DNA of 64,000 nt from assembly GCA_904846265.1 (NCBI GenBank), contig CAJHAA010000006.1:1-64000 (forward strand), in the 5' to 3' direction. This DNA comes from Psychrobacter immobilis. GTDB lineage: Bacteria > Pseudomonadota > Gammaproteobacteria > Pseudomonadales > Moraxellaceae. The translations under genes and the position numbers were made by a program. The notes under the pieces were generated by a model. That model ran no database searches and was not told where the DNA came from. It was given only the letters and a program-made list of their open reading frames with translations. Positions 29,673-39,594 of this stretch are shown one piece after another (position 1 is the stretch's first letter; the number at the start of each line of letters is the position of its first letter).

Positions 29673-30680
29673 CTAACCCCGCACATTCACCACATAACGC
29701 CCAACAACTTTACTCGACATAAAGCGATCTAAGTATTCTGGCGTTTGCTCTAGCGAAATCTCTTCGCCATAGCTTTCAAGATTAGGCAGTTTCATATCAG
29801 TCGCGACACGCTGCCAAATAGCTTCTTTATCAGCCAGTGGAATATAGACCGAATCGATACCCAATAATGACACCGCACGGGTGATAAAAGGTATCACTGA
29901 CATCGAAAACTCAGCGCCGCTGGCTAAACCACAACTGGTCACTGCACCGCCAGATTTGGTTTGCTTTAGCAGGTTTGGTAAGTAGTCACCGCCAATGGTA
30001 TCAATGGCATTTGCCCACAGCTCACGACCGATAGGCTTGTTACCAATTTCATTGATGGTATCGCGATGACGCACTTCGCTCGCGCCCAATGCTTTTAAAT
30101 GCTCGCTTTGCTCTGGCTTACCTGAGAAGGCAATCACCTCATAACCCAGCTGCTTTAAGATTGCGATGCTGATCGTACCGACGCCGCCTGTTGCACCAGT
30201 TACCGCGACTGGACCATCATTGGGTTTTGCACCCATTTTTTCTAGTTTTTGGATACTGAGTGCTGCGGTTAAGCCGCCCGTACCGTAAGTCATTGCTTCT
30301 TTTAACGTCAGCGTTTCTGGGCAGGGCAATGCCCAATCGGCAGGGATAGAGATCATCTGACCCAGACCGCCATCCGTATCCATGCCCAAATCATAGCCAA
30401 ATACCAATACTTCTTGCCCTGCGGTAAACGTGCCAGATTTATCGCTGACGACGATACCTGCTGCATCAATACCAGGGGTATGCGGATATTGTTTGGTGAT
30501 TCTTTTATTGCCCGATGCCGACATCGCATCTTTGAAGTTTAACGAGGAATAATGCACTTCTATCAACAAGTCATTTTCTGGCAAGTCGCTGATGTTGCGT
30601 TCTTGAATACTTTTGCTAAAGCTGCCGTCGTTATTTTCTTCGACGACTAAGGCTTTAAAGGTTTTATTATTAGACATCAT
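29673..30680 (-). CDS. acuI: MDR oxidoreductase, YhdH/AcuI family
   Basis: Zinc-independent medium-chain reductase using NADPH; characterised relatives reduce acryloyl-CoA to propionyl-CoA. The 335-aa protein has the family block VHYSSLNFKDAMSASGNKRI, the PGIDAAGIV segment and the nucleotide motif AVTGATGGVGTISIAIL. The family's GYDLGMDTDGG is present. The start ATG at 30680 follows CTAGGAATA; the next codon is also ATG. A second, more distant MDR gene lies 85 bp upstream in the same direction, so the two may be cotranscribed. The physiological substrate is inferred from the family only. Confidence 0.88.
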   Translation of the reverse strand: MMSNNKTFKALVVEENNDGSFSKSIQERNISDLPENDLLIEVHYSSLNFKDAMSASGNKRITKQYPHTPGIDAAGIVVSDKSGTFTAGQEVLVFGYDLGMDTDGGLGQMISIPADWALPCPETLTLKEAMTYGTGGLTAALSIQKLEKMGAKPNDGPVAVTGATGGVGTISIAILKQLGYEVIAFSGKPEQSEHLKALGASEVRHRDTINEIGNKPIGRELWANAIDTIGGDYLPNLLKQTKSGGAVTSCGLASGAEFSMSVIPFITRAVSLLGIDSVYIPLADKEAIWQRVATDMKLPNLESYGEEISLEQTPEYLDRFMSSKVVGRYVVNVRG

Positions 30681-30765
30681 ATTATTCCTAGTGAGGTTGT
30701 TTGGTGTGTGTTTTTACTTGCACTTACATCATTTGCAACTACATAGTTGTATGTAAGGCAATAAT

Positions 30766-31743
30766 TTATGCTTTTAACAACACTTTACCATTCTTACTTG
30801 CCTGCAATTTCCCATCGACGGCCTTGACGATATCTGCCAAATCAAACGTCGCTTCAACGGGCAGTTTTAAATTGCCATTGTTAGCACGTTCGATCAGCTC
30901 ATCAATCAAACGCTGTTTGTTTTCAACGCTCATTTCTTGACTGATTTTGCTGCCCCAAAAGCCTTTGATCGTCGCTTGTTTAAAAATAATATGGGTTGGA
31001 TCTAGCACCATTGGTTTGCCTGACATGATGCCAAACGATGCCAATGTGCCACCATGACCCAGTAATGCCAGCAGATCATTACTCGACTCACCACCGATAG
31101 AATCAACCGCGGCACTGATTTTCTCATCACCAAGGATGGCTTTTACTTGATCCTTCCAGTCGTCATCTGAGGTGTTGATATTATGCTTGATACCCAGTGC
31201 TTCTAATTCCTTGATAGCATCGCCACTTCTCACGACATTAATGGTGTTAATACCACGCGCGGCGGCTAGCATGGCGAGCGATTTTCCGACCGCGCCATTG
31301 GCAGCATTATGAATCACCCACTGACCGCTTTTTAGTGCTAAAAACTCAATCAGCATCAGCGCACTGAGTGGCATCGCAATGAGCTGCGCCGCCATTTCGT
31401 CTTCTAAGCTATCAGGCATGACAAATACCATGTCTTTTGAGGCGACAAAATACTCTGCCCATGTCGCTTGTACGCTCGCCGCTGCCACGCGCTGACCAAC
31501 TTTTAAGTCTTTGACATCCTGACCGACGGCATCGATAATACCGACCGCTTCGCTACCACCAATCGCTGGCAGCTCAGGTTTAAAGCCGTATTGACCGCGA
31601 ATGGTTAATAAGTCATGGTTGTGGATAGAGGCGAGTACCATTTTGACTCGGACTTCATTGGCTTTTGGTTCAGGAATAGGCGTGTCACCTAAACTGAGAA
31701 CGTCAGATGGTTTACCGAAGGTACTATAAGTTGCGCTACGCAT
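30766..31743 (-). CDS. MDR enoyl reductase / quinone oxidoreductase-like
   Basis: Medium-chain dehydrogenase/reductase of 325 aa, without the zinc-ligand pattern of alcohol dehydrogenases. It has ASIHNHDLLTIRGQYGFKPELP and GGSEAVGIIDAVGQDV, the substrate-side elements typical of the trans-2-enoyl-CoA reductase/quinone reductase branch, and the cofactor segment WVIHNAANGAVGKSLAMLAA. The ATG at 31743 (MRSATYSTFG) has better spacing from AAAGGA than the ATG two codons upstream. It lies directly upstream of the acuI-type gene on the same strand. The substrate cannot be chosen from sequence. Confidence 0.83.
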   Translation of the reverse strand: MRSATYSTFGKPSDVLSLGDTPIPEPKANEVRVKMVLASIHNHDLLTIRGQYGFKPELPAIGGSEAVGIIDAVGQDVKDLKVGQRVAAASVQATWAEYFVASKDMVFVMPDSLEDEMAAQLIAMPLSALMLIEFLALKSGQWVIHNAANGAVGKSLAMLAAARGINTINVVRSGDAIKELEALGIKHNINTSDDDWKDQVKAILGDEKISAAVDSIGGESSNDLLALLGHGGTLASFGIMSGKPMVLDPTHIIFKQATIKGFWGSKISQEMSVENKQRLIDELIERANNGNLKLPVEATFDLADIVKAVDGKLQASKNGKVLLKA

Positions 31744-31898
31744 AATCATTTCCTTTATTTATTTTTAGGTCGTGAGCAACAGTAACAAGTTTGTCTTAGT
31801 ACCCTCAATGTTACTTTAGTTAAGGAATGTTATGCGTTGCACGTATCGCGTGTAGTAAAGCATAAGTAGTAATGCATGATAAGTCACAGCGTGAACGT

Positions 31899-32579
31899 CT
31901 ACTGAGAGGCTTTATCCTCTTGGCTTAAGTCGCCGACGATGACTGTAAAATCACCGTCTACCATCTCTGTGAGTAATGGCTCGCCTTTGTCATTGACGCG
32001 AAACAGACCATATTCAGCCGCTTCAAACGCCTCAGCATGACCTTCTTGAAAGAAGAACGCATTGGTCGCCAATTGCACACTGCCGTTACGAATGCGGTAA
32101 TAAATGGGCAGCTCACTTTTAGTTAACTCTTCACGACTATTACTATCAGCTAAGCGGACAAAATGCCCCACATTATTGTCATCGATTTTCACAATGACAT
32201 AACCGTCGCTTGGCTCATAAATACGAAAATCTGTATCAAACTCGTCTAATTCTACATCTAGTTCTGAGCCTAATTCGTCTTGTGTTGAATGAGGGTGCTT
32301 TGAGCGCATGGCATCAAAAATATCGCGCTCCAGTGCATAGCTTAACGCCATATAATCGCCTTGCATAAAACCGCGTGGATCGACAGGTGCCAGCGCTAAT
32401 AATACTGTTTTGCCAGTGGTGAGATGGGTTTCGTATTTGATGATATTCATCGTCATTACGACCAATATCAGTGCTAACCCAAGTAAGGCAACAGTGATGG
32501 TAACGGCTCGTTTTTTTAGCCAATGCGTGGATGGTGACGTGTCATCAATCAAGCGCTTAGTCAAAATTTTATTTTTCAT
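31899..32579 (-). CDS. GDYXXLXY-domain membrane protein
   Basis: A 226-aa protein with one N-terminal membrane segment (about residues 25-47) and the motif GDYMALSY at about 95-102, which names this family. The remainder is predicted to face the periplasm. It is the last of three leftward genes; its ATG overlaps the stop of the DUF4401 gene by 4 bp, showing translational coupling. GDYXXLXY proteins regularly accompany DUF2157 and DUF4401 membrane proteins, and exactly that trio is present. The biochemical role is unknown. Confidence 0.85.
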   Translation of the reverse strand: MKNKILTKRLIDDTSPSTHWLKKRAVTITVALLGLALILVVMTMNIIKYETHLTTGKTVLLALAPVDPRGFMQGDYMALSYALERDIFDAMRSKHPHSTQDELGSELDVELDEFDTDFRIYEPSDGYVIVKIDDNNVGHFVRLADSNSREELTKSELPIYYRIRNGSVQLATNAFFFQEGHAEAFEAAEYGLFRVNDKGEPLLTEMVDGDFTVIVGDLSQEDKASQ

Positions 32580-33784
32580 GAGTGGCGCTCCTGATGTTCG
32601 TTGGCGCTCATTGTCAAATCAGTATCGTCGATAAGGGAGTGAGCGAAATAGCGTTTAATCAATAGCCAACGCCCCATCAGCATGGTCAGTCCGACGATTA
32701 GCATTGAGAGAGATTTGATTAGCAACGAAGTATCGAGCTGATAGTAATACCAAAATACATAGCTGACCAAGGCGGTGACGCCCAAACCTAATAGCACTCG
32801 TTGGCTATTGGCGATCGCAATAACGATGATAAGGCTGGTCGCGAGCAGTCCTGAGACGTAAATCGATATTATCCCAAGCAATACAATCGCACCACCAATG
32901 AAGAGTCCCGCTGCCGATAGTAATTTAACGTCGTAACGTTTTAGAATCAGATAAGCGGCATAAAGGCTGGCAAGTGTAAGCAGTACTTGCGCCAAATAGT
33001 AATTGTAGCGAAAAGTGTCGCCATAATAAGTAGCAAGGCTATGACTATGTTCAGCGGCGATAAAGTACACAGAAACGCACAACAGCATCAGCGCGCTGGC
33101 GTAACCAAGGGCTTTAATAATATCAAAAGCATCCGCGCGCCATTTACTAGGTATACGCTGCAATAGAGAATAGCGTGATAAGTTGCTGCCAGTCGTAATC
33201 AGCGCCAGTAATCCCAAGCTAACCTCAGGCAGATGATAATAGTTAAGCAGATAAACCGTCAAACCTAGCGTCATTATGCTGCCCAATAGGCGATAGATAC
33301 GGTTGGGCATAATGACCGTCATAACGGCTTGCACGATTAAAAAAAGCCAAACATCTATAGGATGTGACAAATTATTATCAAATAAAGCAAAGGCAATGTA
33401 GGCTTGCCCAGCCGAGCTAATAGCCAAGGCAAGGCTACTGGTAAAGGTATTATCACGGCTTTGCTTGTTTCTAAATAGGGCAAAACCCGCCGCGCTGAGC
33501 ACTATACCCGTGATTAACAAGGCAATGACACTGTCAAAGCCATTGGTACTAAACAATAATAAAGACAGAAAGGCGATTAGAAACAGACTCGCTACAATAC
33601 CGCTAAGACCAAAAAGTATTTGTATAAACCAAGGAGTATCGTTTTGAGAGTGATTATTCGCTATCGTTGCCTTAACACTTGTCTCACCAGTACGGGCATC
33701 AATCACATTGCCATCAATCAATCCAAGCTGTTGCAGCTGTAAAAGGACCTTGTCCGAGTGTTGATTATTCATATCATTACTCAT
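32576..33784 (-). CDS. DUF4401 multi-pass membrane protein
   Basis: A 402-aa integral membrane protein with ten or more hydrophobic segments after a soluble N-terminus of about 65 residues (QLQQLGLIDGNVID). The start at 33784 (MSNDMNNQ) is chosen because AAAGGAGGTAATT precedes it perfectly; the open frame continues 8 codons further up. It overlaps the DUF2157 gene by 8 bp and the GDYXXLXY gene by 4 bp. Family function is not known; an envelope-stress or transport role is speculation. Confidence 0.83.
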   Translation of the reverse strand: MSNDMNNQHSDKVLLQLQQLGLIDGNVIDARTGETSVKATIANNHSQNDTPWFIQILFGLSGIVASLFLIAFLSLLLFSTNGFDSVIALLITGIVLSAAGFALFRNKQSRDNTFTSSLALAISSAGQAYIAFALFDNNLSHPIDVWLFLIVQAVMTVIMPNRIYRLLGSIMTLGLTVYLLNYYHLPEVSLGLLALITTGSNLSRYSLLQRIPSKWRADAFDIIKALGYASALMLLCVSVYFIAAEHSHSLATYYGDTFRYNYYLAQVLLTLASLYAAYLILKRYDVKLLSAAGLFIGGAIVLLGIISIYVSGLLATSLIIVIAIANSQRVLLGLGVTALVSYVFWYYYQLDTSLLIKSLSMLIVGLTMLMGRWLLIKRYFAHSLIDDTDLTMSANEHQERHS

Positions 33785-34829
33785 AATTACCTCCTTTGAC
33801 GACAGCACTTGGGAGGTTGTTTTTGCTGTTTAAACGTGCCGCATGACGCAGCCAAACAACCGCCGCTGAACTCATGCCAATCAATAATAGGGCTAAGATG
33901 AGAAAACCACCCATATCAAAATTGTCTAAAAACAACTTACCCGCCCAAAACATCACCACGATAATGACAGAGCCACATAAATAGGTCAGCATTAATAGAT
34001 TGATGCGATACCAATAAAATCGCCAAACTATAAATCCGCACCAGCTCATCCATAGCAGCAAAGTGATTAGCATCATTACAATATTGGCGTCATCAAAGAC
34101 ACAAAGAATGGCAAGGTAGGTAATAAAATAGCTGCTGAGTAAACCGACGACATAAGCGCTCCAATCCAGCTCGGACTTAAATCGGCTGCGTGTGACTGAT
34201 GGTGGTTGACGGTCGATAAACACGAGCCACAAGTTTAGCGCCACAAAATTAACCGCAGCAAGCACACCTACTTGCAAGACACCTTCATAGAAGTAATTGA
34301 TAAAGGCAAAGTCCATAACGCCGAAATATAAGATGAGACCAGTATTGATTAGCTCCAACCACAGCAGCCATAGCGCAGGGAAGCGGGCGATAATTACCCA
34401 CGGAACAATTAATACGGCCCAACCGAAAAATAGCTGCCACGTATCAGCACCCGTTTGATAAACCTGCCCGAACAGCGCCAACAAGCTACCCGTAATCACG
34501 CTGGCAATGAGCAATAATAATTGGCGGATAAGCTGAAACCGTCGCCTAAAAGACAGTGCAACGTACAAGGCAATAGTGACAAATAACGCCCCTTCGACCA
34601 AAGCGAACTTGCCCATTTTGTCCATATTTATCCAGTTATAGGCAATAAAAAACACCAGCGATAATACCAGCGCTATCGCCCCGATAATCAGCATGGCTTT
34701 ATCAAAAAAGACCAGCCATGAGCGTTTGTTAGGATAGACTTGCAAATGAATCGCTGCATCGTTGGCATGCGTCAATGGCAGTATGCCTTGCTTGAGTAAA
34801 TGCTCGATAGTACGCCGTGGTTGGCTCAT
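33777..34829 (-). CDS. DUF2157 membrane protein
   Basis: A 350-aa integral membrane protein with a short cytoplasmic N-terminus (RRTIEHLLKQGILP) and about ten membrane segments, including the FFIAYNWINMDKMGKFALVE region typical of DUF2157. The start ATG at 34829 follows AGAGGACGCT. It is first in the overlapping three-gene operon, so the whole set is probably made in fixed ratio from one promoter in the AT-rich 34830-34920 stretch. Function is unknown. Confidence 0.83.
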   Translation of the reverse strand: MSQPRRTIEHLLKQGILPLTHANDAAIHLQVYPNKRSWLVFFDKAMLIIGAIALVLSLVFFIAYNWINMDKMGKFALVEGALFVTIALYVALSFRRRFQLIRQLLLLIASVITGSLLALFGQVYQTGADTWQLFFGWAVLIVPWVIIARFPALWLLWLELINTGLILYFGVMDFAFINYFYEGVLQVGVLAAVNFVALNLWLVFIDRQPPSVTRSRFKSELDWSAYVVGLLSSYFITYLAILCVFDDANIVMMLITLLLWMSWCGFIVWRFYWYRINLLMLTYLCGSVIIVVMFWAGKLFLDNFDMGGFLILALLLIGMSSAAVVWLRHAARLNSKNNLPSAVVKGGNYE

Positions 34830-35696
34830 AGCGTCCTCTAAATAAAAAGATAATGTTGCTTATCTTAGCTTTTTTGTGAGAGGCAGGTGTACTAAAGTTT
34901 ATAGTTTTTTACTCAATAAAACTCAATAAAACTCAATACGACTGAGCAAATGCTCTTGGATGAGATATGCGCAAATATAAGCGCTCGGCCACGCGACTAT
35001 ACAATCAAAGTTTCATCAAAAGATCAGCGTTATTAGCTTTATAAAAAGGAATTAATAGTGATATTGATAGGTATTTATTCTAAATTTAGTGATTTTTATC
35101 ATGATCTTACTCAGCTATTACAAAAATAAGTAATTGCAAAAATGAAAAAGTTGCACGATTCTGAATAGCGAATAGGTCTAGTTTTGAGTGTCGAAAATAC
35201 CACACTATTATTCATCAGCATAGGCTTAAAAATTCTATCAAATGATTAGTTATTAACAATAGTCTTATAAATAAAATTCATCATATCTACTAGGGTTTTA
35301 TTGCTTGATAGCATTGATTTCATTCACTTGACAGTGATAATTAGTGATTTAGAAACTGAAATTTGTAGTAATAAGACAGGCTTCGAATGAGCGGTAGCAT
35401 ATTGCTGATGAAAGGTAATAAGTAGCTATAAAAATTACTAAAGTAATAGTAATCTCATCTGGTTTTTGGTCGTCGAAACTGCTTTGACGGCAACCTTATT
35501 TTGCTTGTTAGTATCGGCGAGGAATTAAAACTTATTGACATTTATATCGTTTTTAATTACTAATAGTTGTCTACAATATGACCAATAGTTAGTTAAAGTA
35601 TTGTTAATAAACATAGTCAATATACGGATATATTAACTCGAATCACTACTATTTAGTTGATCCGCCCAGCCACTGACCAGCAAGGATAGCTATTAT
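34830..35696. other. Long AT-rich intergenic region before oppA
   Basis: About 870 bp without an intact gene. It contains the DUF2798 3' fragment at 34923-35001. A promoter-like pair follows, TTGACA at 35535-35540 and TACTAA at 35558-35563 with 17-bp spacing, which could serve oppA. The segment 35002-35530 has low GC and no coding pattern that I can read; it may be decayed sequence. Confidence 0.5.
34923..35001 (-). pseudogene. 3' fragment of a DUF2798 gene
   Basis: 34924-35001 matches 42271-42348 at 77 of 78 positions (the only difference is 34968 versus 42315), and the stop codon is shared. Read on the minus strand it encodes the last 25 or so residues of the DUF2798 protein at 42270-42524. 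Upstream coding sequence is absent. The near-identity of a fragment 7.3 kb from its source indicates a recent copy or gene conversion. Confidence 0.85.
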
Positions 35697-37364
35697 ATGA
35701 TGCGCACTCCTAATCACTTTTTGTCCTCTATATTTTTGCCTACCTCTCTTGCGCTCGCCATGTCTATAACTGGCTGTAGTAGCGATAAGTCTGGCACTGA
35801 CAGCCAAGCAGCTGCCGTTGATCCTAATGTACTGGCTGATACTCAAGCGCTCGTCGTCAATAATGGTACTGAACCTGAATCACTTGATCCACACAAAGTA
35901 TCGGGTGTACCAGAATCTACCCTTGGCCGCCAGATGTTAGAAGGTTTAACCAATACGGATACCGAAGGTAAGACCATTCCAGCAATGGCAACCAGTTGGG
36001 AAAGCGAAGACAATAAAGTATGGACCTTTAAGCTGCGCGATGCTAAATGGTCAAATGATGATCCAGTAACGGCAGAAGATTTTGTCTACAGTATGCGCCG
36101 CTTGGTCGATCCAAATACTGCGTCGCCGTATTCAAGCTATTTGGTCGATGCCAAAGTAGTCAGCGCTGATCAAATCGTTGATGGTAAGGCAAGCATTGAA
36201 ACCCTTGGCGTAAAGGCTATCGATGATAAAACTTTGCAAATTACGTTATCAGAGCCAGTCCCTTATTTTCCAGATATGTTGATTCATAATTCAGTCAAGC
36301 CCGTTCATAAAAAGACCGTTGAAGCCTTTGGTGATAAGTGGACAGCTCCTGAGAACATCGTGGTTAACGGTCCTTACAAGCCTACCCAGTGGCAAATTAA
36401 CGACAAAATCGTTTTAACGCGCAACGCTTCTTATTATGACGATGCCAATACGACTATCGATACCGTCACTTTCCTGCCGATTCCTTCTAGTACGACTGAC
36501 GTCGCACGTTATCAGGCGGGTGAAATCGATGTGACCTACAATGAGATTCCAACCGAGCAGTTCGCTTCGCTTAAAGAGCAAGTAGGCGATCAGCTAACCG
36601 TATCTCCTTATCTTTGTACTTATTATTACGAGTTTAATACGGTCAAGCCACCGTTCAACGATCCCAAAGTACGCCGCGCTTTAGCCTTAGCTTTGGACCG
36701 CGACACCATTGCAGATAAAGTTATCGGTCAAGGACAGACGGCCGCTTATCAGTTGACACCACCTGCCACCAATGGCGATATTGCAAATAGTCCAGAATGG
36801 TCGACTTGGGATCAAGAAAAGCGGGTTACTGAGGCCAAAAAACTGCTCACTGAAGCAGGCTATAGCGATAGCAATCCACTGACTTTTGAGCTGCTATACA
36901 ACACCAATGACAATCATAAAAAGACTGCGGTCGCGGCTACTTCACTATGGAAGCAAGCGCTCGGCTTCGTCGATGTGACTTTGACCAATAAAGAATGGAA
37001 AACCTATTTGGATACTCGCCGTAATGGTAATTATCAAATCGCGCGTGCTGGCTGGTGCGGTGATTATAATGAAGCGTCAGCTTTCTTAAATATTGCCAAA
37101 TCTGATAACAGTGGCAACTACGGTAAATATAATAACGCTAAATTTGACAGTTTAATGGCGCAAACGCTGAAAGCTGGCGTTAGCCCTGAGCAGCGTGCCA
37201 ATCTATACAAGCAAGCTGAAGCTCAGCTCGATCAAGATATGGGTTTACTTAACATTTATCATTACGTCAGCCCGCGTCTAGTAAAACCTTATGTCATTGG
37301 ATTTCCAACTAAGGATATATTAGACAATTGGCAGGTAAAAAATCTCTCAATTGCTAAGCACTAA
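35697..37364 (+). CDS. oppA: Oligopeptide ABC transporter, substrate-binding lipoprotein
   Basis: Periplasmic peptide-binding protein delivering oligopeptides to OppBCDF. The 555-aa product has a lipoprotein signal with lipobox ITGC (Cys27), then the SBP_bac_5 pattern NNGTEPESLDPHKV, PKVRRALALALDRDTIA and AGWCGDYNEASAFLNI. ATGs at 35697 and 35700 are both possible after AAGGAT. It is the first gene of oppABCDF and is separated from oppB by 301 bp with a stem-loop, which would allow higher OppA output than that of the membrane subunits. The peptide range cannot be read from sequence. Confidence 0.93.
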   Translation: MMRTPNHFLSSIFLPTSLALAMSITGCSSDKSGTDSQAAAVDPNVLADTQALVVNNGTEPESLDPHKVSGVPESTLGRQMLEGLTNTDTEGKTIPAMATSWESEDNKVWTFKLRDAKWSNDDPVTAEDFVYSMRRLVDPNTASPYSSYLVDAKVVSADQIVDGKASIETLGVKAIDDKTLQITLSEPVPYFPDMLIHNSVKPVHKKTVEAFGDKWTAPENIVVNGPYKPTQWQINDKIVLTRNASYYDDANTTIDTVTFLPIPSSTTDVARYQAGEIDVTYNEIPTEQFASLKEQVGDQLTVSPYLCTYYYEFNTVKPPFNDPKVRRALALALDRDTIADKVIGQGQTAAYQLTPPATNGDIANSPEWSTWDQEKRVTEAKKLLTEAGYSDSNPLTFELLYNTNDNHKKTAVAATSLWKQALGFVDVTLTNKEWKTYLDTRRNGNYQIARAGWCGDYNEASAFLNIAKSDNSGNYGKYNNAKFDSLMAQTLKAGVSPEQRANLYKQAEAQLDQDMGLLNIYHYVSPRLVKPYVIGFPTKDILDNWQVKNLSIAKH

Positions 37365-37665
37365 TCGTTTGACTGAGCGCTGAATAATTCTATCGATTGA
37401 ATGTCTGAGAGCGGTAAAAGCAGCTGGTTTCATTTATCGCTCCTATCAAATAACGCTGATAGCGTCATTAGTTTCATTTTTCACGGCCACTCTTATTAGG
37501 CGTGTTAGATGAAACTTTTGTTATTTATAAACGACGATTATAGATATTTTAGTTAAAACCAAGTCATTGAAGATTGCTAGTCGAGTGATAACTGGGCGTT
37601 AGGTTTGTGCTAGTTATCTCATTTTAATTTAGCTGAAAAATAAGCATCATTATAAAAGAGGCATT
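37365..37665 (+). promoter_or_regulatory. oppA-oppB intergenic region with stem-loop
   Basis: 301 bp without a gene. A hairpin pairs 37409-37418 with 37433-37442 (GAGCGGTAAA with TTTATCGCTC, one mismatch). There is no T-run, so it looks more like a transcript-stabilising or processing stem than a terminator. A second 5-bp stem, ACGCT-GAT-AGCGT, lies near 37455-37467. Such elements after a binding-protein gene often raise its transcript relative to the permease genes; that is inference here. Confidence 0.4.
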
Positions 37666-38586
37666 ATGCTAAAACTGATTTTTCGGCGTATCTTAGAGGC
37701 CATTCCGACCTTATTTGTATTGATCACGGTCTCCTTTTTTATGATGCGTTTGGCGCCAGGCAGTCCGTTTACGGGTGAGCGTAGCTTGCCACCTGCGGTA
37801 CTGGCCAATATCGAGGCCAAATACAATCTCAACGATCCTATGTGGCTACAGTATGTTAATTATCTAAAGCAGCTAGCGGTAGGCGACTTTGGACCGTCTT
37901 TTAAGTATAAAGATTATACGGTTAACGAGTTGTTGTCGCAGTCGTTTCCTGTCTCTATGGAGTTGGGTCTATACGCTTTTATATTGGCATTGGTCTTAGG
38001 ACTTATCTTTGGTGTTATCGCAGCTCTGAAGCAAAACTCATGGATAGACTACGTACTGATGGCCTTTGCTATGACAGGTGTTGTGATTCCAAGCTTCGTT
38101 AAAGCGCCATTATTAGTGCTGATCTTTGCCATTATTTTGCAATGGCTACCAGCTGGTGGCTGGAATGATGGGGCACTCAAAAACCTTGTATTACCAGTCG
38201 CCGCTTTAGCGCTCGCTTATGTTGCGAGTATTGCTCGTATCATGCGCGGCTCGATGATTGAGGTGATGAATAGCCAGTATATCCGAACGGCTAAGGCGAA
38301 AGGTTTGCCGATGCGCCAAATAGTGATGAGGCATGCGCTGAGACCCGCACTACTACCCGTTATCTCTTATTTAGGTCCAGCTTTTGTCGGTATTATTACA
38401 GGCTCTATTGTGATTGAGACTATCTTTGGTTTACCTGGTATTGGACAGTTATTCATTAACGGCGCACTCAATCGTGATTATGGGGTAGTGCTTAGTTTGA
38501 CCATTTTAGTCGGGGTATTGACCATTGCCTTTAATGCTATCGTCGATATTTTATACGCGGTAATTGATCCAAAGATTCAGTATTAA
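37666..38586 (+). CDS. oppB: Oligopeptide ABC transporter permease OppB
   Basis: Inner-membrane permease subunit (306 aa, six predicted helices). It has the N-terminal signature RRILEAIPTLFVLITVSFFMMRLAPGSP split around residues 7-35. The cytoplasmic EAA loop NSQYIRTAKAKGLPMRQI is present, which contacts the ATPases. The ATG at 37666 follows AAAGAGG. It belongs with oppC, oppD and oppF downstream, all in one direction. Confidence 0.95.
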   Translation: MLKLIFRRILEAIPTLFVLITVSFFMMRLAPGSPFTGERSLPPAVLANIEAKYNLNDPMWLQYVNYLKQLAVGDFGPSFKYKDYTVNELLSQSFPVSMELGLYAFILALVLGLIFGVIAALKQNSWIDYVLMAFAMTGVVIPSFVKAPLLVLIFAIILQWLPAGGWNDGALKNLVLPVAALALAYVASIARIMRGSMIEVMNSQYIRTAKAKGLPMRQIVMRHALRPALLPVISYLGPAFVGIITGSIVIETIFGLPGIGQLFINGALNRDYGVVLSLTILVGVLTIAFNAIVDILYAVIDPKIQY

Positions 38587-38676
38587 GACGACCGTTTAAG
38601 CGCATTATCATTCCAATACGGTTTGATGGGTATCATTCATTATTATTATGCTAAATAGATTATTAAAAGGACGACT

Positions 38677-39582
38677 ATGAGTCTTACCGCAGACCAGACA
38701 ACTGACCTAGCAGACATAGGGGCTCAGGAAATCAAAGGCCGCAGCCTTTTGCAAGATGCTAAGCGCCGTTTTTATCGCAACAAGGCCGCCGTAGCCAGTC
38801 TTTTTATCTTGCTACTCGTGGCTGCCTTTGTCATTTTTGTACCGATGTTAGCACCTTTTGGTTATGCCGAAACCGACTGGAACTTTATGCAGTCCGCGCC
38901 AGCCATTGATAATAAGCACTACTTTGGTACTGATTCACTCGGTCGTGATTTGTTAGTGCGAACCGCAGTAGGTGGTCGTATCTCCTTAATGGTAGGCGTC
39001 GCCGGCGCTACGGTTGCAGTGATTTTCGGTACGATATACGGTGCAACGTCAGGCTATCTTGGTGGCAAAGTCGATACTGTTATGATGCGTGTATTAGAAA
39101 TTTTAAGCGCCTTCCCCTTTATGTTTTTTGTGATTTTATTAGTCACTATCTTTGGTCGTAACCTTATCTTAATCTTTGTGGCGATTGGACTGGTATCGTG
39201 GCTGGATGTTGCGCGTATCGTTCGCGGGCAAACGCTAAGCCTGAAGAGTAAAGAGTTTATCGAAGCTGCGCACGTAGGCGGCGTATCAGGCTTCAATATT
39301 ATCTTACGCCATATCGTGCCCAATGTACTCGGGGTGGTGGTGGTTTACGCCTCTTTATTAGTGCCAACGATGATTTTGTTTGAGTCATTTTTAAGCTTTT
39401 TGGGACTTGGTGTTCAAGAGCCGATGACCAGTTGGGGAGCGCTGTTGCAAGAAGGCTCAAAAACTATGCAGGTAGCACCTTGGCAGATTTTGATTCCTTC
39501 AGCTTTTTTGGTCATTACTTTATTTTGCTTTAACTTTATTGGCGACGGTCTGCGTGATGCGTTTGACCCTAAAGACCGCTAA
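38677..39582 (+). CDS. oppC: Oligopeptide ABC transporter permease OppC
   Basis: Second permease subunit (301 aa). A soluble N-terminus (GRSLLQDAKRRFYRNKAAV) leads into six membrane segments. The family markers HYFGTDSLGRDLLVRT and an EAA loop with SKEFIEAAHVGGVSGFNI are present. The ATG at 38677 follows AAAAGGACG. It lies 90 bp after oppB and 12 bp before oppD, consistent with one transcript. Confidence 0.95.
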   Translation: MSLTADQTTDLADIGAQEIKGRSLLQDAKRRFYRNKAAVASLFILLLVAAFVIFVPMLAPFGYAETDWNFMQSAPAIDNKHYFGTDSLGRDLLVRTAVGGRISLMVGVAGATVAVIFGTIYGATSGYLGGKVDTVMMRVLEILSAFPFMFFVILLVTIFGRNLILIFVAIGLVSWLDVARIVRGQTLSLKSKEFIEAAHVGGVSGFNIILRHIVPNVLGVVVVYASLLVPTMILFESFLSFLGLGVQEPMTSWGALLQEGSKTMQVAPWQILIPSAFLVITLFCFNFIGDGLRDAFDPKDR

Positions 39583-39594
39583 GAGGGTGACATC